This document shows, in pieces, positions 20,062 to 32,332 of a stretch of 64,000 bases of DNA. Source of the DNA: Amorphophallus konjac (taxonomy: Eukaryota > Streptophyta > Magnoliopsida > Alismatales > Araceae). The translations under genes and the position numbers were made by a program. The notes beneath the pieces were generated by a model. It saw only the letters and a program-made list of their open reading frames with translations. It was not told the DNA's origin and searched no databases. The DNA is taken from the NCBI GenBank assembly GCA_022559845.1, contig CM040125.1, positions 326,313,829-326,377,828 on the forward strand, given 5' to 3'. Within the stretch, counting starts at the first letter, position 1; each line of letters starts with the position of its first letter.

Positions 20062-23000
20062 TTACACAAACAAATAAGGATACAACTCCCGCATCTCATC
20101 CTCGCGCTCCCAAGATGCCTCGCCGCCAGAATGACGCTGCCAGACCACCTTAACCAGAGGAATAACCTTGTTCCGTAGGCGCTGCTCTCGCCGATCCTCA
20201 ATGCGAACAGGAAACTCCGGAAGGGACAGATCTGGGGTCACATCAGGCCAAACGGCATCCTCGAGAACATGAGAGTCATCGGGCATATACTTCCGAAGCA
20301 TCGACACGTGGAACACATCATGCACGGCGGAAAGCTCCGGAGGTAGCTGCAACCGATAAGCAACTTCCCCAACGCGCTCAACGATGGGAAAGGGACCAAT
20401 GTAGCGGGGACTCAGCTTCCCACGCCTACCGAAGCGCATTACGCCCTTCATGGGAGACACTCTCAGGAAAACTCGATCTCCCACAATAAAGCTGAGGGGT
20501 CGCCTCCTCCGATCGGCATAACTCTTCTGCCGGCTTTGAGCTGCCAACATCTTCTGCCGAACGAGATGCACCACCTCAACACACTGCTGCACCAACTCTG
20601 GTCCGGTCAAGGCACGCTCGCCCACCTCGAACCAATCAAGCGGAGTCCGACAAGGTCGCCCATACAACGCCTCATAAGGAGCCATACCAATGCTCGAATG
20701 ATAGTTGTTGTTGTAGGCAAATTCCACTAATGGCAAATGGTGGGTCCAACTCCCCTGCCATTCCAAGCAACACGCTCGCAGCATGTCCTCCAAAGTCTGG
20801 ATGGTCCGCTCAGACTGACCGTCCGACTGAGGATGATAGGCCGAGCTGAATGCCAACTCGGTGCCTAGAGCCTTCTGGAAGCTCCTCCAGAATCCAGAAG
20901 TGAAACGGGGGTCACGATCCGATACAATGGAGATAGGAACTCCATGCAACGGGACGATCCGCTCCACATACAACCGAGCCAAACGCTGCACGCTCCAACT
21001 GACTTTGACCGGCAGCAATCGCGCCGTCTTCGTCAGTCTATCCACTAGCAACCAGATACTATCCTCCCCACTAGACGTCCTCGGTAGCCCAACCACAAAA
21101 TCAGTGGTCACATGGTCCCACTTCCAAGCAGGAACATCCAAGGGCTGAAATGTGCCTCCTGGTCGCTGGTGCTCAGCTTTCACCTGCTGACAGGTCAAAC
21201 ACCTGGCCACAAATTCCGCAACATCTCTCTTCATGCCAGGCCACCAAAACTGCCTCTTCAGGTTCTGGTACATCTTAGCCGATCCGGGGTGCACGGCATA
21301 CCGACTCCCGTGAGCCTCACGCAAAACCGTACGCCGTACCTGCCCCTCGGCCGGAACGTACAACCTACCTCTGAATCTCACAGCTCCATCCTCGCCAAAC
21401 TCCACCTCGGCCATCGACAGAATACGGGGTAGCTCGGGGTCCGCTCGCTGGGCCTCAGTCACCTGTCGACGCACCGCGGGCGTGACAGTCAGACTCGCAA
21501 GGATAGTCGAACCCTGGTCCTGAGGGACCTTGAGCCTAAAAGTCATGGCCGGGACCTGCTCCCAAAGCCTCCACTTCCTCAACAACATCTGACTGATCGT
21601 TACCCTCCTGCTCAGAGCATCAGCCACGACGTTCATCCTGCCAGGCTGATAAGATAGAGTAACGTCATAATCCTTCATGTACTCCATCCATCTCCTCTGT
21701 CTGAGGTTAAGGTCCTTCTGCGTGAACACATACCTCAAACTCTGGTGATCAGTGAAGAGCTCAAACCGCTCGCCGTACAAATAATGCCTCCAAATCTTCA
21801 GAGCGAAGATCACCGCTGCCAACTCAAGATCATGAGTAGGGTAGTTCGCCTCATGTGGCTTCAACTGCCGCGACGCATACGCCACAACTCTCCCATGCTG
21901 CATCAACACAGCACCGAGGCCTACCCCGGAAGCATCTGTACACACCACGAACCCACCCGAGCCAGATGGCAACACCAAAACCGGAGCAGTGGTAAGCAAT
22001 ATCTTCAGCTCCACGAAGCTCCGCTCACACTCCTCCGTCCAGACGAACTGCACCTCCTTCCGCGTAAGCCTAGTCATCGGGGCCGCAATACGAGAGAAAT
22101 CCTGAATAAACCGCCGATAATAACCTGCAAGCCCCAAGAAACTCCGAATCTCCGTGACAGAACTCGGCCTCGGCCACTGCACCACCGCCTCGACCTTGGC
22201 CGGGTCCACGGAAACACCATCACCAGAAATAACATGTCCCAGAAAGTGCACCTCTCGGAGCCAGAACTCGCACTTGCTGTACTTGGCATACAACTGGTGA
22301 TCGCGCAGGGTCTGCAATACCGCTCTCAAATGCTGTACATGCTCCTCAGCAGACCGCGAATACACGAGGATATCGTCCACAAACACAACCACAAACTGGT
22401 CCAAGTACGGACGAAACACCTTATGCATCAAGTCCATGAATGCTGCGGGGGCATTGGTGAGCCCGAACGGCATCACCAAGAACTCATAATGCCCATACCT
22501 CGATCGGAACGCCGTCTTCTCCACGTCTGACTCTCGAATCCGCAGCTGGTAATAACCCGATCTCAAATCGATCCTTGAAAACACCTGGGCCGACTGAAGC
22601 TGATCGAACAAGTCATCAATCCGCGGCAACGGATACCTGTTCTTGACAGTCACCTGGTTTAACTGACGGTAGTCGATGCACAGCCTCAAACTACCATCCT
22701 TCTTCTTCACAAACAATACCGGCGCACCCCACGGGGAATAACTAGGACGAATATACCCCTTGGCCAGCAACTCCTGCAACTGCGCCTTCAGCTCTCGCAA
22801 CTCAGCAGGCGCCATCCGATAAGGGGCCTTCGACATAGGCGCCGTACCCGGCACCACCTCAATCACGAAATCAATCTCTCGCTGCGGTGGCATCCCTGGT
22901 AGCTCCTCGGGGAAAACATCAGGAAACTCGCACACGACAGGAATGTCCTCTACCTCAGGACCCTGCCGCTCGACCAAAACCACGGATGCGAGAAAACCCT

Positions 23001-24780
23001 GACAACCTGCATCAAGCAAACGACGTGCACGAAAAGCCGAAATAAGCAAGCGGGAAGAGGAAGACCGAATACCTTGGAAATAGAAGGTGGGTCCACGGGG
23101 CTGTCGAAAGTAGACCTTCTTCGAGCCACAATCCACCAAGGCATGATGAGCCTCGAGCCAATCCATGCCCAAAATCACATCGAAGTCCTGGAGCGGTAAC
23201 GCGTAGAGTCTAACCGGCAAGTTCCGCCCTTCCACCCACACAGGTACCTTCTCAAAGCAGTACGGGGTGACCATGAAGTCACCGGTAGGCAACTCTACCG
23301 CCAAGTCACAGGACACCTCGGTCACCGGGTCCTCCACGCTCTGAGCGAAAACCTCCGAGATGAACGAATGAGAAGCACCTGAATCGAACAAAACACGAGC
23401 CGCACAACCCAAAATCGAGAGAGTACCTTCCACCAAATGCGATGCCTCAGCCTCCGCCCTGGTCAGATGAGTCACTCTACCTCGGGATCTCTGCCCACCC
23501 ATAGTAGCTGACCATGCCAACTGAGGGAACTGTCCCTGCTGCTGGTACTGCTGCGGCTGTGCTGACGACTGCTGGGGCCGAAACTGCTGCTGCTGCTGAA
23601 ACTCGTGCGGCTGGCGCGGTCTCTGCGGACAGTCACGCGCCATGTGCCCTGGCTGGTCGCACCTGAAGCAAATCACGGGCGCCGAACACGGTCTGCCTGG
23701 ATGAGAACCACCGCACCTGGGACAGCCATCTCGCGAACCAGTCATCGAACTCTGACGCTGAAAAGACGCAGGCTGCTGAACACTGCCCAACGACTCCTGC
23801 CCCGACTCCTTACGATCCTGACGCCTCTTGCTAAAACCAGCTTCCTTAAGCAACTTCTTAAGCTTCGACTTGAAGGATGAACCTGGCGCCGGAGCCGCAG
23901 TCTGTGTCGCCACTGATCCACCTGCTGAGAGCTGGGCGGTACTCTGCTGCTGCATCCCTGCCGGCTGGCTGAAATCTGCCTGCACCTGACTAGCACTGCT
24001 CGGCCCTCGAACCTTCTGCAAATCTCTCTCCAGCGCCGCTGCTGCCTTACATGCCGCATCCAAACTGGTCAAACCCGACACAAGAAGATGATGCCTCAAC
24101 TCTAGCCTCAGACCACTAACAAACTGATCAGTCTTCACCTCCTCGTCCGCCATGATATGAGGAGCATAACGGCCCAACTCGATAAACCTGGCACGGTACT
24201 CCATCACCGTCATGTCACCCTGAGTCAGCTCCATGAACTCTCGCAACCTCTGCGACCTGACAAAGGACGGACAGAAGGCTCGCTCGAAAGCCGTGGCGAA
24301 CTCCTGCCATGCAATCTGCCGAAGAGGATGAGATCGGAACACTGAACCCCACTCCGATGTCCACCAAGTACGGGCCGATCCCTGAAGACGATGAGTGGCC
24401 AGCGCCACCTGCTCCTCCTCGGAACACTCCATCGCACTGAAAATCCGCTGCACATCATCCAGCCACTCTCTGGCCACCTCAGGATCCGACTGCCCACCAA
24501 AAGAAGGAGGCTGATACAGCAAAAACTCCTTCAGCACACGACCGCGACCACCTCGAGCCTGATCCTCACCAGCTTCGCCACCCTGCTGTTGATGACCTCC
24601 CTGCTGCTGACCTCCCTGCCGCTGCTGAAACACATACTCAAACATGCCTCGAAAGAAATCATCCATCCCTGGAGCTCTCGCATCTCTAGATACACCCTCA
24701 GAAATCGAAGCCCTGCTCTGCTCCTCTGGACCACCACTAGACTCTCCCTGCTGGGCACGAGTCCTCCTCCGTGGCGCCAT
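20062..24780 (-). CDS. gag-pol: Element B Gag-Pol polyprotein
   Basis: 1572 residues from the ATG at 24780, chosen because upstream in-frame codons fall in the primer site and LTR. Domains: Gag fold about 80-260 after a Gln/Gly-rich stretch; a Cys-rich motif [13 protein letters not shown] and a CCHC knuckle (Cys371, Cys374, His379, Cys384); protease DSGA at 466-469; RT with FVDD at 800-803; RNase H Asp949, Glu986, Asp1011, Asp1054; integrase zinc finger His1157, His1164, Cys1194, Cys1197; catalytic Asp1227, Asp1288, Glu1324; a GPF module ([22 protein letters not shown]); and a C-terminal chromodomain-like end ([13 protein letters not shown] ... [17 protein letters not shown]). The chromodomain tail may direct integration to particular chromatin, as known for chromoviruses. 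No stops or frameshifts; probably functional. Confidence 0.96.
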   Translation of the reverse strand: MAPRRRTRAQQGESSGGPEEQSRASISEGVSRDARAPGMDDFFRGMFEYVFQQRQGGQQQGGHQQQGGEAGEDQARGGRGRVLKEFLLYQPPSFGGQSDPEVAREWLDDVQRIFSAMECSEEEQVALATHRLQGSARTWWTSEWGSVFRSHPLRQIAWQEFATAFERAFCPSFVRSQRLREFMELTQGDMTVMEYRARFIELGRYAPHIMADEEVKTDQFVSGLRLELRHHLLVSGLTSLDAACKAAAALERDLQKVRGPSSASQVQADFSQPAGMQQQSTAQLSAGGSVATQTAAPAPGSSFKSKLKKLLKEAGFSKRRQDRKESGQESLGSVQQPASFQRQSSMTGSRDGCPRCGGSHPGRPCSAPVICFRCDQPGHMARDCPQRPRQPHEFQQQQQFRPQQSSAQPQQYQQQGQFPQLAWSATMGGQRSRGRVTHLTRAEAEASHLVEGTLSILGCAARVLFDSGASHSFISEVFAQSVEDPVTEVSCDLAVELPTGDFMVTPYCFEKVPVWVEGRNLPVRLYALPLQDFDVILGMDWLEAHHALVDCGSKKVYFRQPRGPTFYFQGIRSSSSRLLISAFRARRLLDAGCQGFLASVVLVERQGPEVEDIPVVCEFPDVFPEELPGMPPQREIDFVIEVVPGTAPMSKAPYRMAPAELRELKAQLQELLAKGYIRPSYSPWGAPVLFVKKKDGSLRLCIDYRQLNQVTVKNRYPLPRIDDLFDQLQSAQVFSRIDLRSGYYQLRIRESDVEKTAFRSRYGHYEFLVMPFGLTNAPAAFMDLMHKVFRPYLDQFVVVFVDDILVYSRSAEEHVQHLRAVLQTLRDHQLYAKYSKCEFWLREVHFLGHVISGDGVSVDPAKVEAVVQWPRPSSVTEIRSFLGLAGYYRRFIQDFSRIAAPMTRLTRKEVQFVWTEECERSFVELKILLTTAPVLVLPSGSGGFVVCTDASGVGLGAVLMQHGRVVAYASRQLKPHEANYPTHDLELAAVIFALKIWRHYLYGERFELFTDHQSLRYVFTQKDLNLRQRRWMEYMKDYDVTLSYQPGRMNVVADALSRRVTISQMLLRKWRLWEQVPAMTFRLKVPQDQGSTILASLTVTPAVRRQVTEAQRADPELPRILSMAEVEFGEDGAVRFRGRLYVPAEGQVRRTVLREAHGSRYAVHPGSAKMYQNLKRQFWWPGMKRDVAEFVARCLTCQQVKAEHQRPGGTFQPLDVPAWKWDHVTTDFVVGLPRTSSGEDSIWLLVDRLTKTARLLPVKVSWSVQRLARLYVERIVPLHGVPISIVSDRDPRFTSGFWRSFQKALGTELAFSSAYHPQSDGQSERTIQTLEDMLRACCLEWQGSWTHHLPLVEFAYNNNYHSSIGMAPYEALYGRPCRTPLDWFEVGERALTGPELVQQCVEVVHLVRQKMLAAQSRQKSYADRRRRPLSFIVGDRVFLRVSPMKGVMRFGRRGKLSPRYIGPFPIVERVGEVAYRLQLPPELSAVHDVFHVSMLRKYMPDDSHVLEDAVWPDVTPDLSLPEFPVRIEDRREQRLRNKVIPLVKVVWQRHSGGEASWEREDEMRELYPYLFV

Positions 24781-24911
24781 AACACACCTGGCATCAAAAG
24801 CACCGGAAATCAATAAAACACACGACCCTAAGCCAGTCGCCGACTGTACAGGACATTCATGGACCTTATGGACCACTGCAATTCGTTCCAAGTTCCGATA
24901 TACCTCCACAA

Positions 24912-24927
24912 CCTCGCTCTGATACCA
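24912..24927 (-). other. Element B primer-binding site
   Basis: The minus strand reads TGGTATCAGAGCGAGG two bases after the LTR end, an exact tRNA-iMet complement over its first 12 bases. Confidence 0.95.
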
Positions 24928-26195
24928 GCTGTGACGACCCGAGGATCCGAGTACCGGAAAGGAACCGGCGCGTCTCGAATCTCGGCCCGCCAACCCACGA
25001 GCCCGAAGACTCGGAAGGGTAGAAAGGAGTGGTGTGGGGTATAAGAGAAGCTGCAACGTCCACAGAGATAGCACAATAATCAAAAGGAAATGCACATAAT
25101 AATAAATAATTCAAACTGCTACAAGGTCCACAGTGTCTCATGTCCAAAGAAAGTACATTCAACAGGAAAGAAAGTACAACAACACGGGGCATCCCCCGGC
25201 GTACAACAACACGGGACATCCCCCGGAGTACAACTACGCGGGGCATCCCCCGGCTCTGGCAGACTGGCAACTAACCCTGGCTAGAAGAACCACGTTGAAA
25301 CTCGGCCGCGCCTCCCGTCGACCCCGCCTCACCTGAAGAGCAGGGGTGAGCCTCATCTCATTGGCCCAGTAGGGATCCCGCGAATCCCCACCTCGCACGA
25401 AAAACGAGGAAGAAGAAGACAACCCTACCAACCGAGAGTACGGTAGAACCGACAAGCTAAAGTAAATAAACGGAAAAGTCGCCTACTCTAACGGTACCGT
25501 AGTACGGAACCTCGGTCCAACAAAAACACGAGTCCACGCCTGCCAGTGAACAGGAGCACCATCCACAAGAAGAACGACCGGATGCGTCCCCTGACGTCTT
25601 ACACCGCGTCACAAGTGTCTAGCTACAACGCCCCGGGCGTGAGACTCAGACACGCAACAAGTACCACAACAAGGACTAGCTAGGGTCGCACTCGTCAGTG
25701 CGTGCCCTAAGCCCCCAACTACGTGTGCACACACAGACCATCTGCTCTAGGTCGGGTCCTCTAGCTGGTTTTCCCCCCCACCGGACTCTGGTGGCGAAGG
25801 CAAGGGGCCCTACGGTAACCAGCCTAAAAACCGCGTCACACTGGGTCTCGCTCTCCACCACTCCCAGGTGGGTCCGCACACGCGTGCGCAGGAAGCTACG
25901 ACTAGTGGACAGGTCACTAGAAGTAAGGACTAACCCACGGAAACCACCGACCAACACTAACACAGACTCACGATGATCATACGATAGGCATAGATGTCGG
26001 GGACACGCATGAGGTCCAACCGTCCCTCAAGTCACGCGGCACCCTTACCGAGGTAACTGACTCTCCGGGGAACCCCGGGCGCCCCTGTGGCTCTCACTGG
26101 GTGCCCACGGCATCCCTAGGGCCACACGCCACAACCGGGTCCGCAACTCGCCCAACCGGAGGTCACGCTACCCGCAAAAACACGGTTCGGGGGAG

Positions 26196-26443
26196 GGGAT
26201 GGTCGCGCTAGGTATCCCTAGCGCGACACCGAAGAACGCGCTAGCTTTGGCTAGCGCGATCTTCCATGTCGCGCTGCCCAAAGCCAACGCGTTCACACCT
26301 GAACGCGCTAGTTTTGGGTAGCGCGATCTGGACATCGCGCTACCTGAACCAGGCGCGTTCCCCACCGCCTTACTGTTCATCTTCTCAGACGGACACGCTC
26401 GGACGACATGGCGCGTTCATCAAGAACGCGCCACTGGACTATA
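26196..26443. repeat. Palindrome cluster in element B 5' LTR
   Basis: Consecutive inverted repeats built on GCGCTAG: GTCGCGCTAGG/CCTAGCGCGAC with a four-base loop, then AACGCGCTAGC/GCTAGCGCG, CGCGCTACC-type half-sites and GAACGCGCC. The same cluster is at 18841-19088 in the other LTR with only a few changes. Confidence 0.8.
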
Positions 26444-26998
26444 GCGCGACAACGGGCCGAGCCCGGTTTCGCGAAACACGCCCAAAAACGTAGATCCACG
26501 CCCATTCACCACTCCTGGTGAAGGGAAAACAATGGGGAATCACCCCACAACACCCCAGCATGCATCTAGGACCCCCAAATCGATCAAAAAATCCCATGAA
26601 TCGACGGATCCGGCGCTCAAACCCCAACATGGAAATAACCCCCCTCGGCATGAATCTAGCCCCTCTCGGCCTCTCCACGGCCTATAAATCACGGGGAATG
26701 CTAGGAAGAGGGTAAGGATTCGTCCCCCTACCTCAAGGAAGCTCGAAATCCACCGAACCACCGTCGAAATCAAAGATGAAGCTTTTACTCCCACGAACGC
26801 CCCGCCTCTCGCCGTGAAAAGCACGCCACCGGGACCGCCTTGCCGCCGCCGCCGCTGCCACGCCGTTGCCGGAGTGAGGGGGGCCGCGTCTCGGTCGCCC
26901 GGGGGAAGAAGATCGGCCACGGGGGAGGGGGAGCTCTCACGGTGAAGGAAGGAGGAAGAAGAAGAAAAGAAAAAGGTAAAAGAAAAGAAAAAGAATTG

Positions 26999-27007
26999 AT
27001 ATATATA
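26999..27007 (-). promoter_or_regulatory. Element B LTR TATA box candidate
   Basis: TATATATAT in an AT-rich island of a GC-rich LTR, followed on the minus strand by a long TTTCTTTT-rich pyrimidine tract. A second candidate, CCTATAAATC near 26681-26690, reads best on the opposite strand. Confidence 0.45.
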
Positions 27008-27351
27008 GAAAATCCGGAAAATACCAAAAATACTGAAAAATAGAAAAAATACACCTCCTCGACCGTCTCGACGCGCTGATCGCAACGGTACCACTCGCGG
27101 GCTGGTGAACGACCCGGTTCACCCGCTACAGGGTTCCGAAGGATTCGCCGAAACCCGTACGCGAAAATCGGAAAACGCGCACGGAAAAGCCACGGACACA
27201 CTCCGGGCCTCCGAAACGACTCCGGATCGCGCCGATCCGAACACGAAAGATGTCCGAAATGAAATTTCGGACACAACCGGGTCAGACACTCTGAAAAACC
27301 AGATCGGAGACCCATAACGAAGGATCCGAAAGATCCGGGACATCACATATT

Positions 27352-27567
27352 GAGTCTCTTGCCAATACTAGAGAAATTATCTGTAGAGGTGATTATGTAT
27401 TTATGTAGTTTCATAAGAAGTTTAAAACAACCACTTATTTTGATGGTGCTTGGTGTTATGTTGGTACCATGGCCGGTCCATGCATTATATTAGGAAGTGA
27501 GTGGTTGAAAGAAAGAAATGCTATCATAGACCCTGAACGGAAAACTTGCATCTTGATACCTGACTAG
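27352..27567 (+). pseudogene. Protease-like remnant in element C
   Basis: One frame reads GPCIILGSEWLKERNAIID, like the C-terminal part of retropepsins (hydrophobic-IILG-x-x-WL). It has a stop at 27406-27408 upstream and ends at a TAG at 27565-27567. No active-site Asp-Ser/Thr-Gly is left. It joins to 17393-17561 when element B is removed. Confidence 0.5.
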
Positions 27568-28338
27568 GATGAGTTCACTTTTTATAATTTATTGTTAACT
27601 CCTCCCGTGAGAAAAAGGATGTGCATCAAGGTCATGAATCTCAGTCTAAAGAAAAATTTAATGCAGAACAAGTCCATTTGGTTGATTACTCTCAGAAGGT
27701 CATTTATTCACCAATAGAACCTGTAGATAATCAGTGTGCAGTTTTGAAGACTACTGATTCATGGGATCAAGATATCTTTATAACATATGAGTGACATCTT
27801 ATGCCTGAGTCTATGTTTGAAATTAGTTTAAGGGCGATAGCTATTCATCGCGGCATAGACATTTGAGATCGTTCTCTTTTTATTGAGGCATATTTTACTA
27901 CACTCTATGAATCTACTTGCGAAGAGGTTCATTCTCATTATGCTATGAACCTATTTGAGGAGCCAATTCCCGACGCTTGAGATCACGAGCGATTTGTTCA
28001 ACCAGACTTGGATTTGGTTTTTGATTTTGTGTTTGAGGTGTCTTCTATATATGAGTCATATTCAATGTTGGTTCATGAAGCTTGTTATGCAGGTGATCTA
28101 GTTGATTTGCTTTCGTCATTTACTGTCCATTCAAGATTCTCCTATGCCAATATTGATATGGGTTTACAAGAGACTGATCTCATCTGATCAGATTTATGTG
28201 ATTTTGTAGAGCCGTGAATAAGCATTGAGTTTATGATTGTGGATATTACTCTTCATGATTATGTCACTTCAGTTGTCATCACAATGATTCTTCATCATTT
28301 CAAAATTTGAGGTTGAATTTTTTCGAACCAAAGGAGAA
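27568..28338 (+). other. Element C interior, degenerate
   Basis: Traces of a coding frame survive (for example text FDFVFEVSSIYESYSMLVHEA near 28020-28085) but with several stops and no family I recognise. It ends in a short purine tract AACCAAAGGAGAA (28326-28338) before the 3' LTR. Confidence 0.45.
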
Positions 28339-29935
28339 TGATGCGGAGCGAGTTACCCGGCTTACAATGGATGATCCTGATTTTATTTGAAGGCATTGCT
28401 TCCTAAAAAATGAAGTTCTTCATCTAGATCCTTGAGAATGCCAGAAGCTGTATGAAGTTCCATGGACTGAGCCGATTGGCAAGGAGGGAAGAAGCCATAT
28501 TTAGAAGATTTAATTTTAATTTACATTAAATTTTTTAAACTCTTGAGTCCACAAAATATGTGGTCCTGAGTTGGCATTTCTTTTATCATTCTTATTTGTT
28601 TGGCTATAACCATGTATAGGTAGCATATTTTCTATGTATAGCTCATTCCATTCTTAATACAAATTAGTACTTATCAACAAAAAAATGAAGGATCCTGATT
28701 TACGTGGAATCGTTGAAGACATTAATATTGAAGATCATTTTTATTCTTCTGTAATGTCATAACCAATTTGTGGGATTTTTAGTTCAATAAATTGTACTTT
28801 GTATATTTTTGCTAGTAATGTATTTTATTTTGTTCTCTATTTTTATTTATTTTAAGAGTAAGAACATTTTACTATTAAAGTAAAAATCAAGAGGGTATAT
28901 TTGTAATTTTTTTTCTATAAATAAAGATGTGTTAACCTAATTAGGGTTAAACCCTCTTTCTTCTTCCAGCCGTGTGGCCGAAATCCCCCCCTCTACTTTC
29001 TTCCTCCTGGCCGGATCCACCGCCGGTTCCTCTTTCCCTTCTCTCTCCACCACCTGCCCACATCCCCAGTCCACCACTGCTCATTAATTTCCGTTGCATT
29101 TCCCTAAGTGTGCACCGCCGGCACTGTTGATCTTCTCCCCCTCCTCCGTTCTCACGCGTCCGCGACTACCGGCGAGCACAAGACGCGACTGCTCGCCACA
29201 CCGGCCGAGACTGTCGCCGCCGGCGACCCCTCAGCCCCCCCTCCGCTCCGGTGCCGGCGCCCCACGGCCGAGAGGCCACTGCAGCGGCCGCCTGCGGCCA
29301 CCACGATCCCGCCTGCCACGTCCGTCGACCACCACCGACGGCGGCCACCAGCGGTTGCCCGATCCCCCTTGCGGCCCTCGCCACCGCCGTGACTGCCGTC
29401 TCCGGCCACTTCCCCACGCCAGCGACGCCTCACCCTGCCTCCCGCTGCCGTCCTCCGCGTGCTCGCGGCTAGTCCCAGCTGCCCCCGCGAACGGCCCTGT
29501 TCGCCCCCGCCGCCTCCTCCGTTATGCTGGCCGCCTGACGCCGCCGTCCGTCCTCTTCCTGGGCCGTCATCACCTCCGGCGGTCTGCTCCCTCCCTCTCC
29601 CTTCCGTCGTGCTCTATCTCTCTCTCTCCTTATTGTTTTTCTCCCGTGTAACTACTGTAGCAGGAAAAAAACAAAAAAAGGGAAAACAGCAGAGAAAAAA
29701 AAAGAAAAGAAAGAAGAGAAGGCAGGGAGAAAAAGAAAAAGACTCCGTGGAAAATAATAAAAAAGTAGAAAAAATAGAGAGGAAAATAGAAAAAAATGGA
29801 GAAAAGTAGAGATTTATAGAGCTGGGGTCTCGTCCTACATCAAATACAGTGACCCATCGCCCCGCACCGTGCTATCCATCATCGTCTCTGCTGCGGAGTC
29901 CATTCTGCTGGGCACCGAGGTTTCGTCCTACGTCA
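28339..29935 (+). repeat. Element C 3' LTR
   Basis: About 1.6 kb from TGATGCGGAG to TACGTCA. A TATA box (TATAAATAAA, 28916-28925) is followed by TTAGGGTTAAACCCTC and a strongly C-rich, Pro/Arg-coding-like leader (28970-29600). Then comes a purine-rich stretch (29660-29800), and the end matches the 5' remnant. Open frames in the C-rich leader (29094-29651 and others) are compositional and not genes. Five bases after the end are CGGTG; no matching left duplication, since the 5' LTR is truncated. Confidence 0.7.
28916..28925 (+). promoter_or_regulatory. Element C LTR TATA box
   Basis: TATAAATAAA in TTTTCTATAAATAAAGATG, about 580 bases into the LTR, with a pyrimidine-rich transcript start region about 40 bases downstream. 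Confidence 0.6.
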
Positions 29936-29990
29936 CGGTGTCCTTGCTCTCCTTTCCTCCCAATATCTCGTAGCAAGCAGCAGCGGTGTC

Positions 29991-29993
<3 letters not shown>

Positions 29994-30032
<39 letters not shown>

Positions 30033-30194
30033 GCACCCCACCCGCTGGGTGGCGGTGACCCACTCTCTCTTTCTCTCTCAGCCGCACTCTACCTGCTGGG
30101 TGGGGGTCTCTCTCTCTTACTCTCTCTCTCTTACTCTCTCTATCTCTCTAATCCCTCTCCGTCTCTATGATCTCTCTGTCTCTCTCTCTCTCTG
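29994..30194 (+). repeat. (CT)n microsatellites
   Basis: A pure CT run at about 29994-30031 and broken CT runs to 30194, separated by GGGTGGCGGTGACCCACT and a diverged repeat of it (CTGGGTGGGGGTCTC). Confidence 0.95.
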
Positions 30195-32116
30195 ATTTCA
30201 TATATGTGTGTAAATGTATATATGCGCATATATATTCTGTTTTATACGTTGTGGTGATGAATTTTCTTTATTTCTACAGGAAAGATCATTCGACTTTGGG
30301 AGGTCTCAGGTGAGCTTTCCATGTTTCACTTGGATAGCCATGTGGAAGTCTCTCTCTAATCATCTTATTTTTACCTGTTTGGCCAGAAATTAAGTGATTT
30401 TTTTTCAATGAATATCTTTGTACATTTTACTTTTGTTGATTGTTGATCAATGAAGTATAATACTGTCAAGTTCATGAAAAATGAAAAAGACAATTAATTG
30501 CTAAACAAAAATGAGTGCATGGTTCTTGAAATGCGACTAGTGTTTATTCATATTCTTTGTTATTTGGATGATATTGTAATTAAAGTGGGATTTATAGTTG
30601 ATTTGCTAAGGATTGTAACCCCTTAATCTGCAGCCATTATCTCCCCAACTTGTTTAATTGTACAGTTCCAATCTATAACTCTTCTTCTTCATCTGATAGA
30701 GGTAGTCCTAGATAATGGGAAATGATCCCCATTTAGCATCCAAGATTTGTCCAATATGCTCCTTCCTGTGTGCATGAATGTTTATTCCCACCAACCCACT
30801 TTTGTGGAAGTTAATGTTCATGGCAGATTCAAGTCACATAGGATACACTGCTAACTTTAGTGGATTTGCAGACTATGGCAATTGGAATCTTGGTAGTGAG
30901 TGAGACACCTTTAGTTGCTGTCTAGAAACAGAATAAGTGGGTGGAATTAGGGGGTATCTATCTTTTGGTGTCAAACTCCTTGGAACATGACTATTTGAGG
31001 GATAGAAGGCTAAGGATAGAATAATTAAGTGACTTTTATTTGGGGTCTCCCTTCAAATAAAAGAAAAGAGATCAGATATTACACTCCCTTATTAAATATT
31101 TTTTTATTCATATTCTTTGTTACTTAGCTGATGTGGTGCTGATGTGGTCGGATATTCAACATTTTGTTCCTTTGATGATAATTGTATATAACAATTGGAA
31201 TGCCATTGTGATGATAATTTAAGCTTCCTTATAAGCACTTGGCACTACTACAAGTAACAATAGGTGTGGTTCAAAAGGTACACTCTCCGTTAGCCCTTTT
31301 CTTTTTAATATACACAATGTCAGCAATATTGAAGACTAAGATGTGGATCTGAAATTAAGATCCAGATCTGAAAACCATGTTCAGATCCAATCCATGTACC
31401 AGCTAAATTGGAGCTTAAGGTGTGGATCTGAAATCTGAGATCTGAATCCGAAATATAATTTCGGGTTAAGATCCAAATCCGTATCTGAAATAGATGTGGA
31501 TTTAGGATTCAGATCGGATCCGGATCCGATCCATTGACATCCCTATGCCAAGATACCTCATAGATTCTACTAACGAGATTTGAGGATTTGTTTAAATTAG
31601 GTGTTAAATACATCTATACCCCTAGAATCTTACTGGTTCTGTTCTATATCCCCATATTCATTATATGGTCTTATATATCTCCAAAGTAAATAATATTGTT
31701 TCACTCGTACCCCTCATTTCTAATACTATTAAAATTAATCAAATATTCTGTTAAATATGTAAAATTTAAATTTTAGAGTGACATAAGATATTATGAAAGA
31801 TTTGGGTGGAATATATGACTTATGTATTAATTCCTCGATGGGATTAAATAACAGTGGATTAGTCTTTTTCTTGTCTTAATTTATTTAAAGTTAAGTTAAC
31901 AAACAATAAATTTCTAAAATACAATGAAGTGCAATTGGGTTTTTTATTTCGATCCATGAATACTAATAATATTTCAAACAATTCCCTATTTCTTAACTCA
32001 TCATATGTTGATCCTCGTGAACATAAACTTCTTATATTTTAATCCTTGCATTCACTTGAGTTATTTTTTCACAACTTAACTATAGTTAAATATTAGTTAA
32101 ACCCAACCAATATTGG

Positions 32117-32145
32117 AAATGACTATTATGCTCTGGAGACATCTC
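32117..32145 (+). repeat. 29-base direct repeat, right copy
   Basis: Identical to 17156-17184. The next bases are CTTCCTATTCAATGG and then a CT run. Confidence 0.9.
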
Positions 32146-32332
32146 CTTCCTATTCAATGGTGGTCTCTCTCTCTCTCTCTTCCCATGCAGCCCTACACTG
32201 CTTGACACAGGCCCCCACCCCATCCTCGAGACATCTCGTGTCCCTTTGACACCTCACGATGCCTTTGTCACTCCTGCCCACAACCCCCCTCTATGTTTAA
32301 CACTGTGCTATTCTCTCTAATCTCCACCCCTT

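Larger units (their letters stand above)
17567..27347 (-). mobile_element. Element B: complete Tekay/Del-type chromovirus (Ty3/gypsy)
   Basis: A 9.8-kb element with LTRs 17567-19994 and 24930-27347, ends TGTGA/TCACA, and the target-site duplication TATTG (17562-17566 and 27348-27352). It has a tRNA-iMet primer site, a polypurine tract, and a single gag-pol frame of 1572 residues with all catalytic residues present. Integrase follows RNase H, and the protein ends in a chromodomain-like segment, as in chromoviruses of the Tekay/Del group. LTRs of about 2.4 kb are long, as known for the lily Del element. It inserted into element C. It appears coding-competent. Confidence 0.96.
24930..27347 (-). 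repeat. Element B 5' LTR
   Basis: 2418 bases, beginning TGTGATGTCCCGGATC and ending CGTCACA when read on the minus strand. TATA-like ATATATATA lies at 26999-27007 (19646-19654 in the other copy). If that is the promoter, U3 is about 340 bases and the transcribed part of the LTR about 2.0 kb. Confidence 0.95.
17185..29935 (+). mobile_element. Element C: small non-autonomous LTR element with truncated 5' LTR
   Basis: The two ends share sequence: 17185-17392 matches 29729-29935 (for example GAAAAGTAGA, GTCTCGTCCTACATCAAATA and GGAGTCCATTCTGCTGGGCAC). Directly after the left copy comes a tRNA-iMet primer site. Before the right copy lies a purine tract and a full LTR of about 1.6 kb. The 5' LTR is cut to about 208 bases. 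The interior is only about 1.15 kb once element B (17567-27347) is removed. It shows a short protease-like remnant and no RT, RNase H or integrase. It must have been mobilised by enzymes of another element. Confidence 0.8.

Noticed and set aside
20062..25095. Start of the element B polyprotein at 25095
   Set aside because: That ATG lies inside the 5' LTR and the frame passes through the primer-binding site; the ATG at 24780 fits Gag.
29094..29809. Pro/Arg-rich frames in the C-rich leader of element C
   Set aside because: Pure composition effect of CCG-rich LTR leader; several frames are open at once.
30281..30310. Possible 30-base exon (TTTCTACAG before, GTGAGC after)
   Set aside because: Good splice-like borders but too short, and no neighbouring exon or protein similarity to support it.
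31243..31270. CACTACTACAAG, like the end of a CACTA (En/Spm) transposon
   Set aside because: Only one end was seen; no matching inverted end or three-base duplication found downstream.
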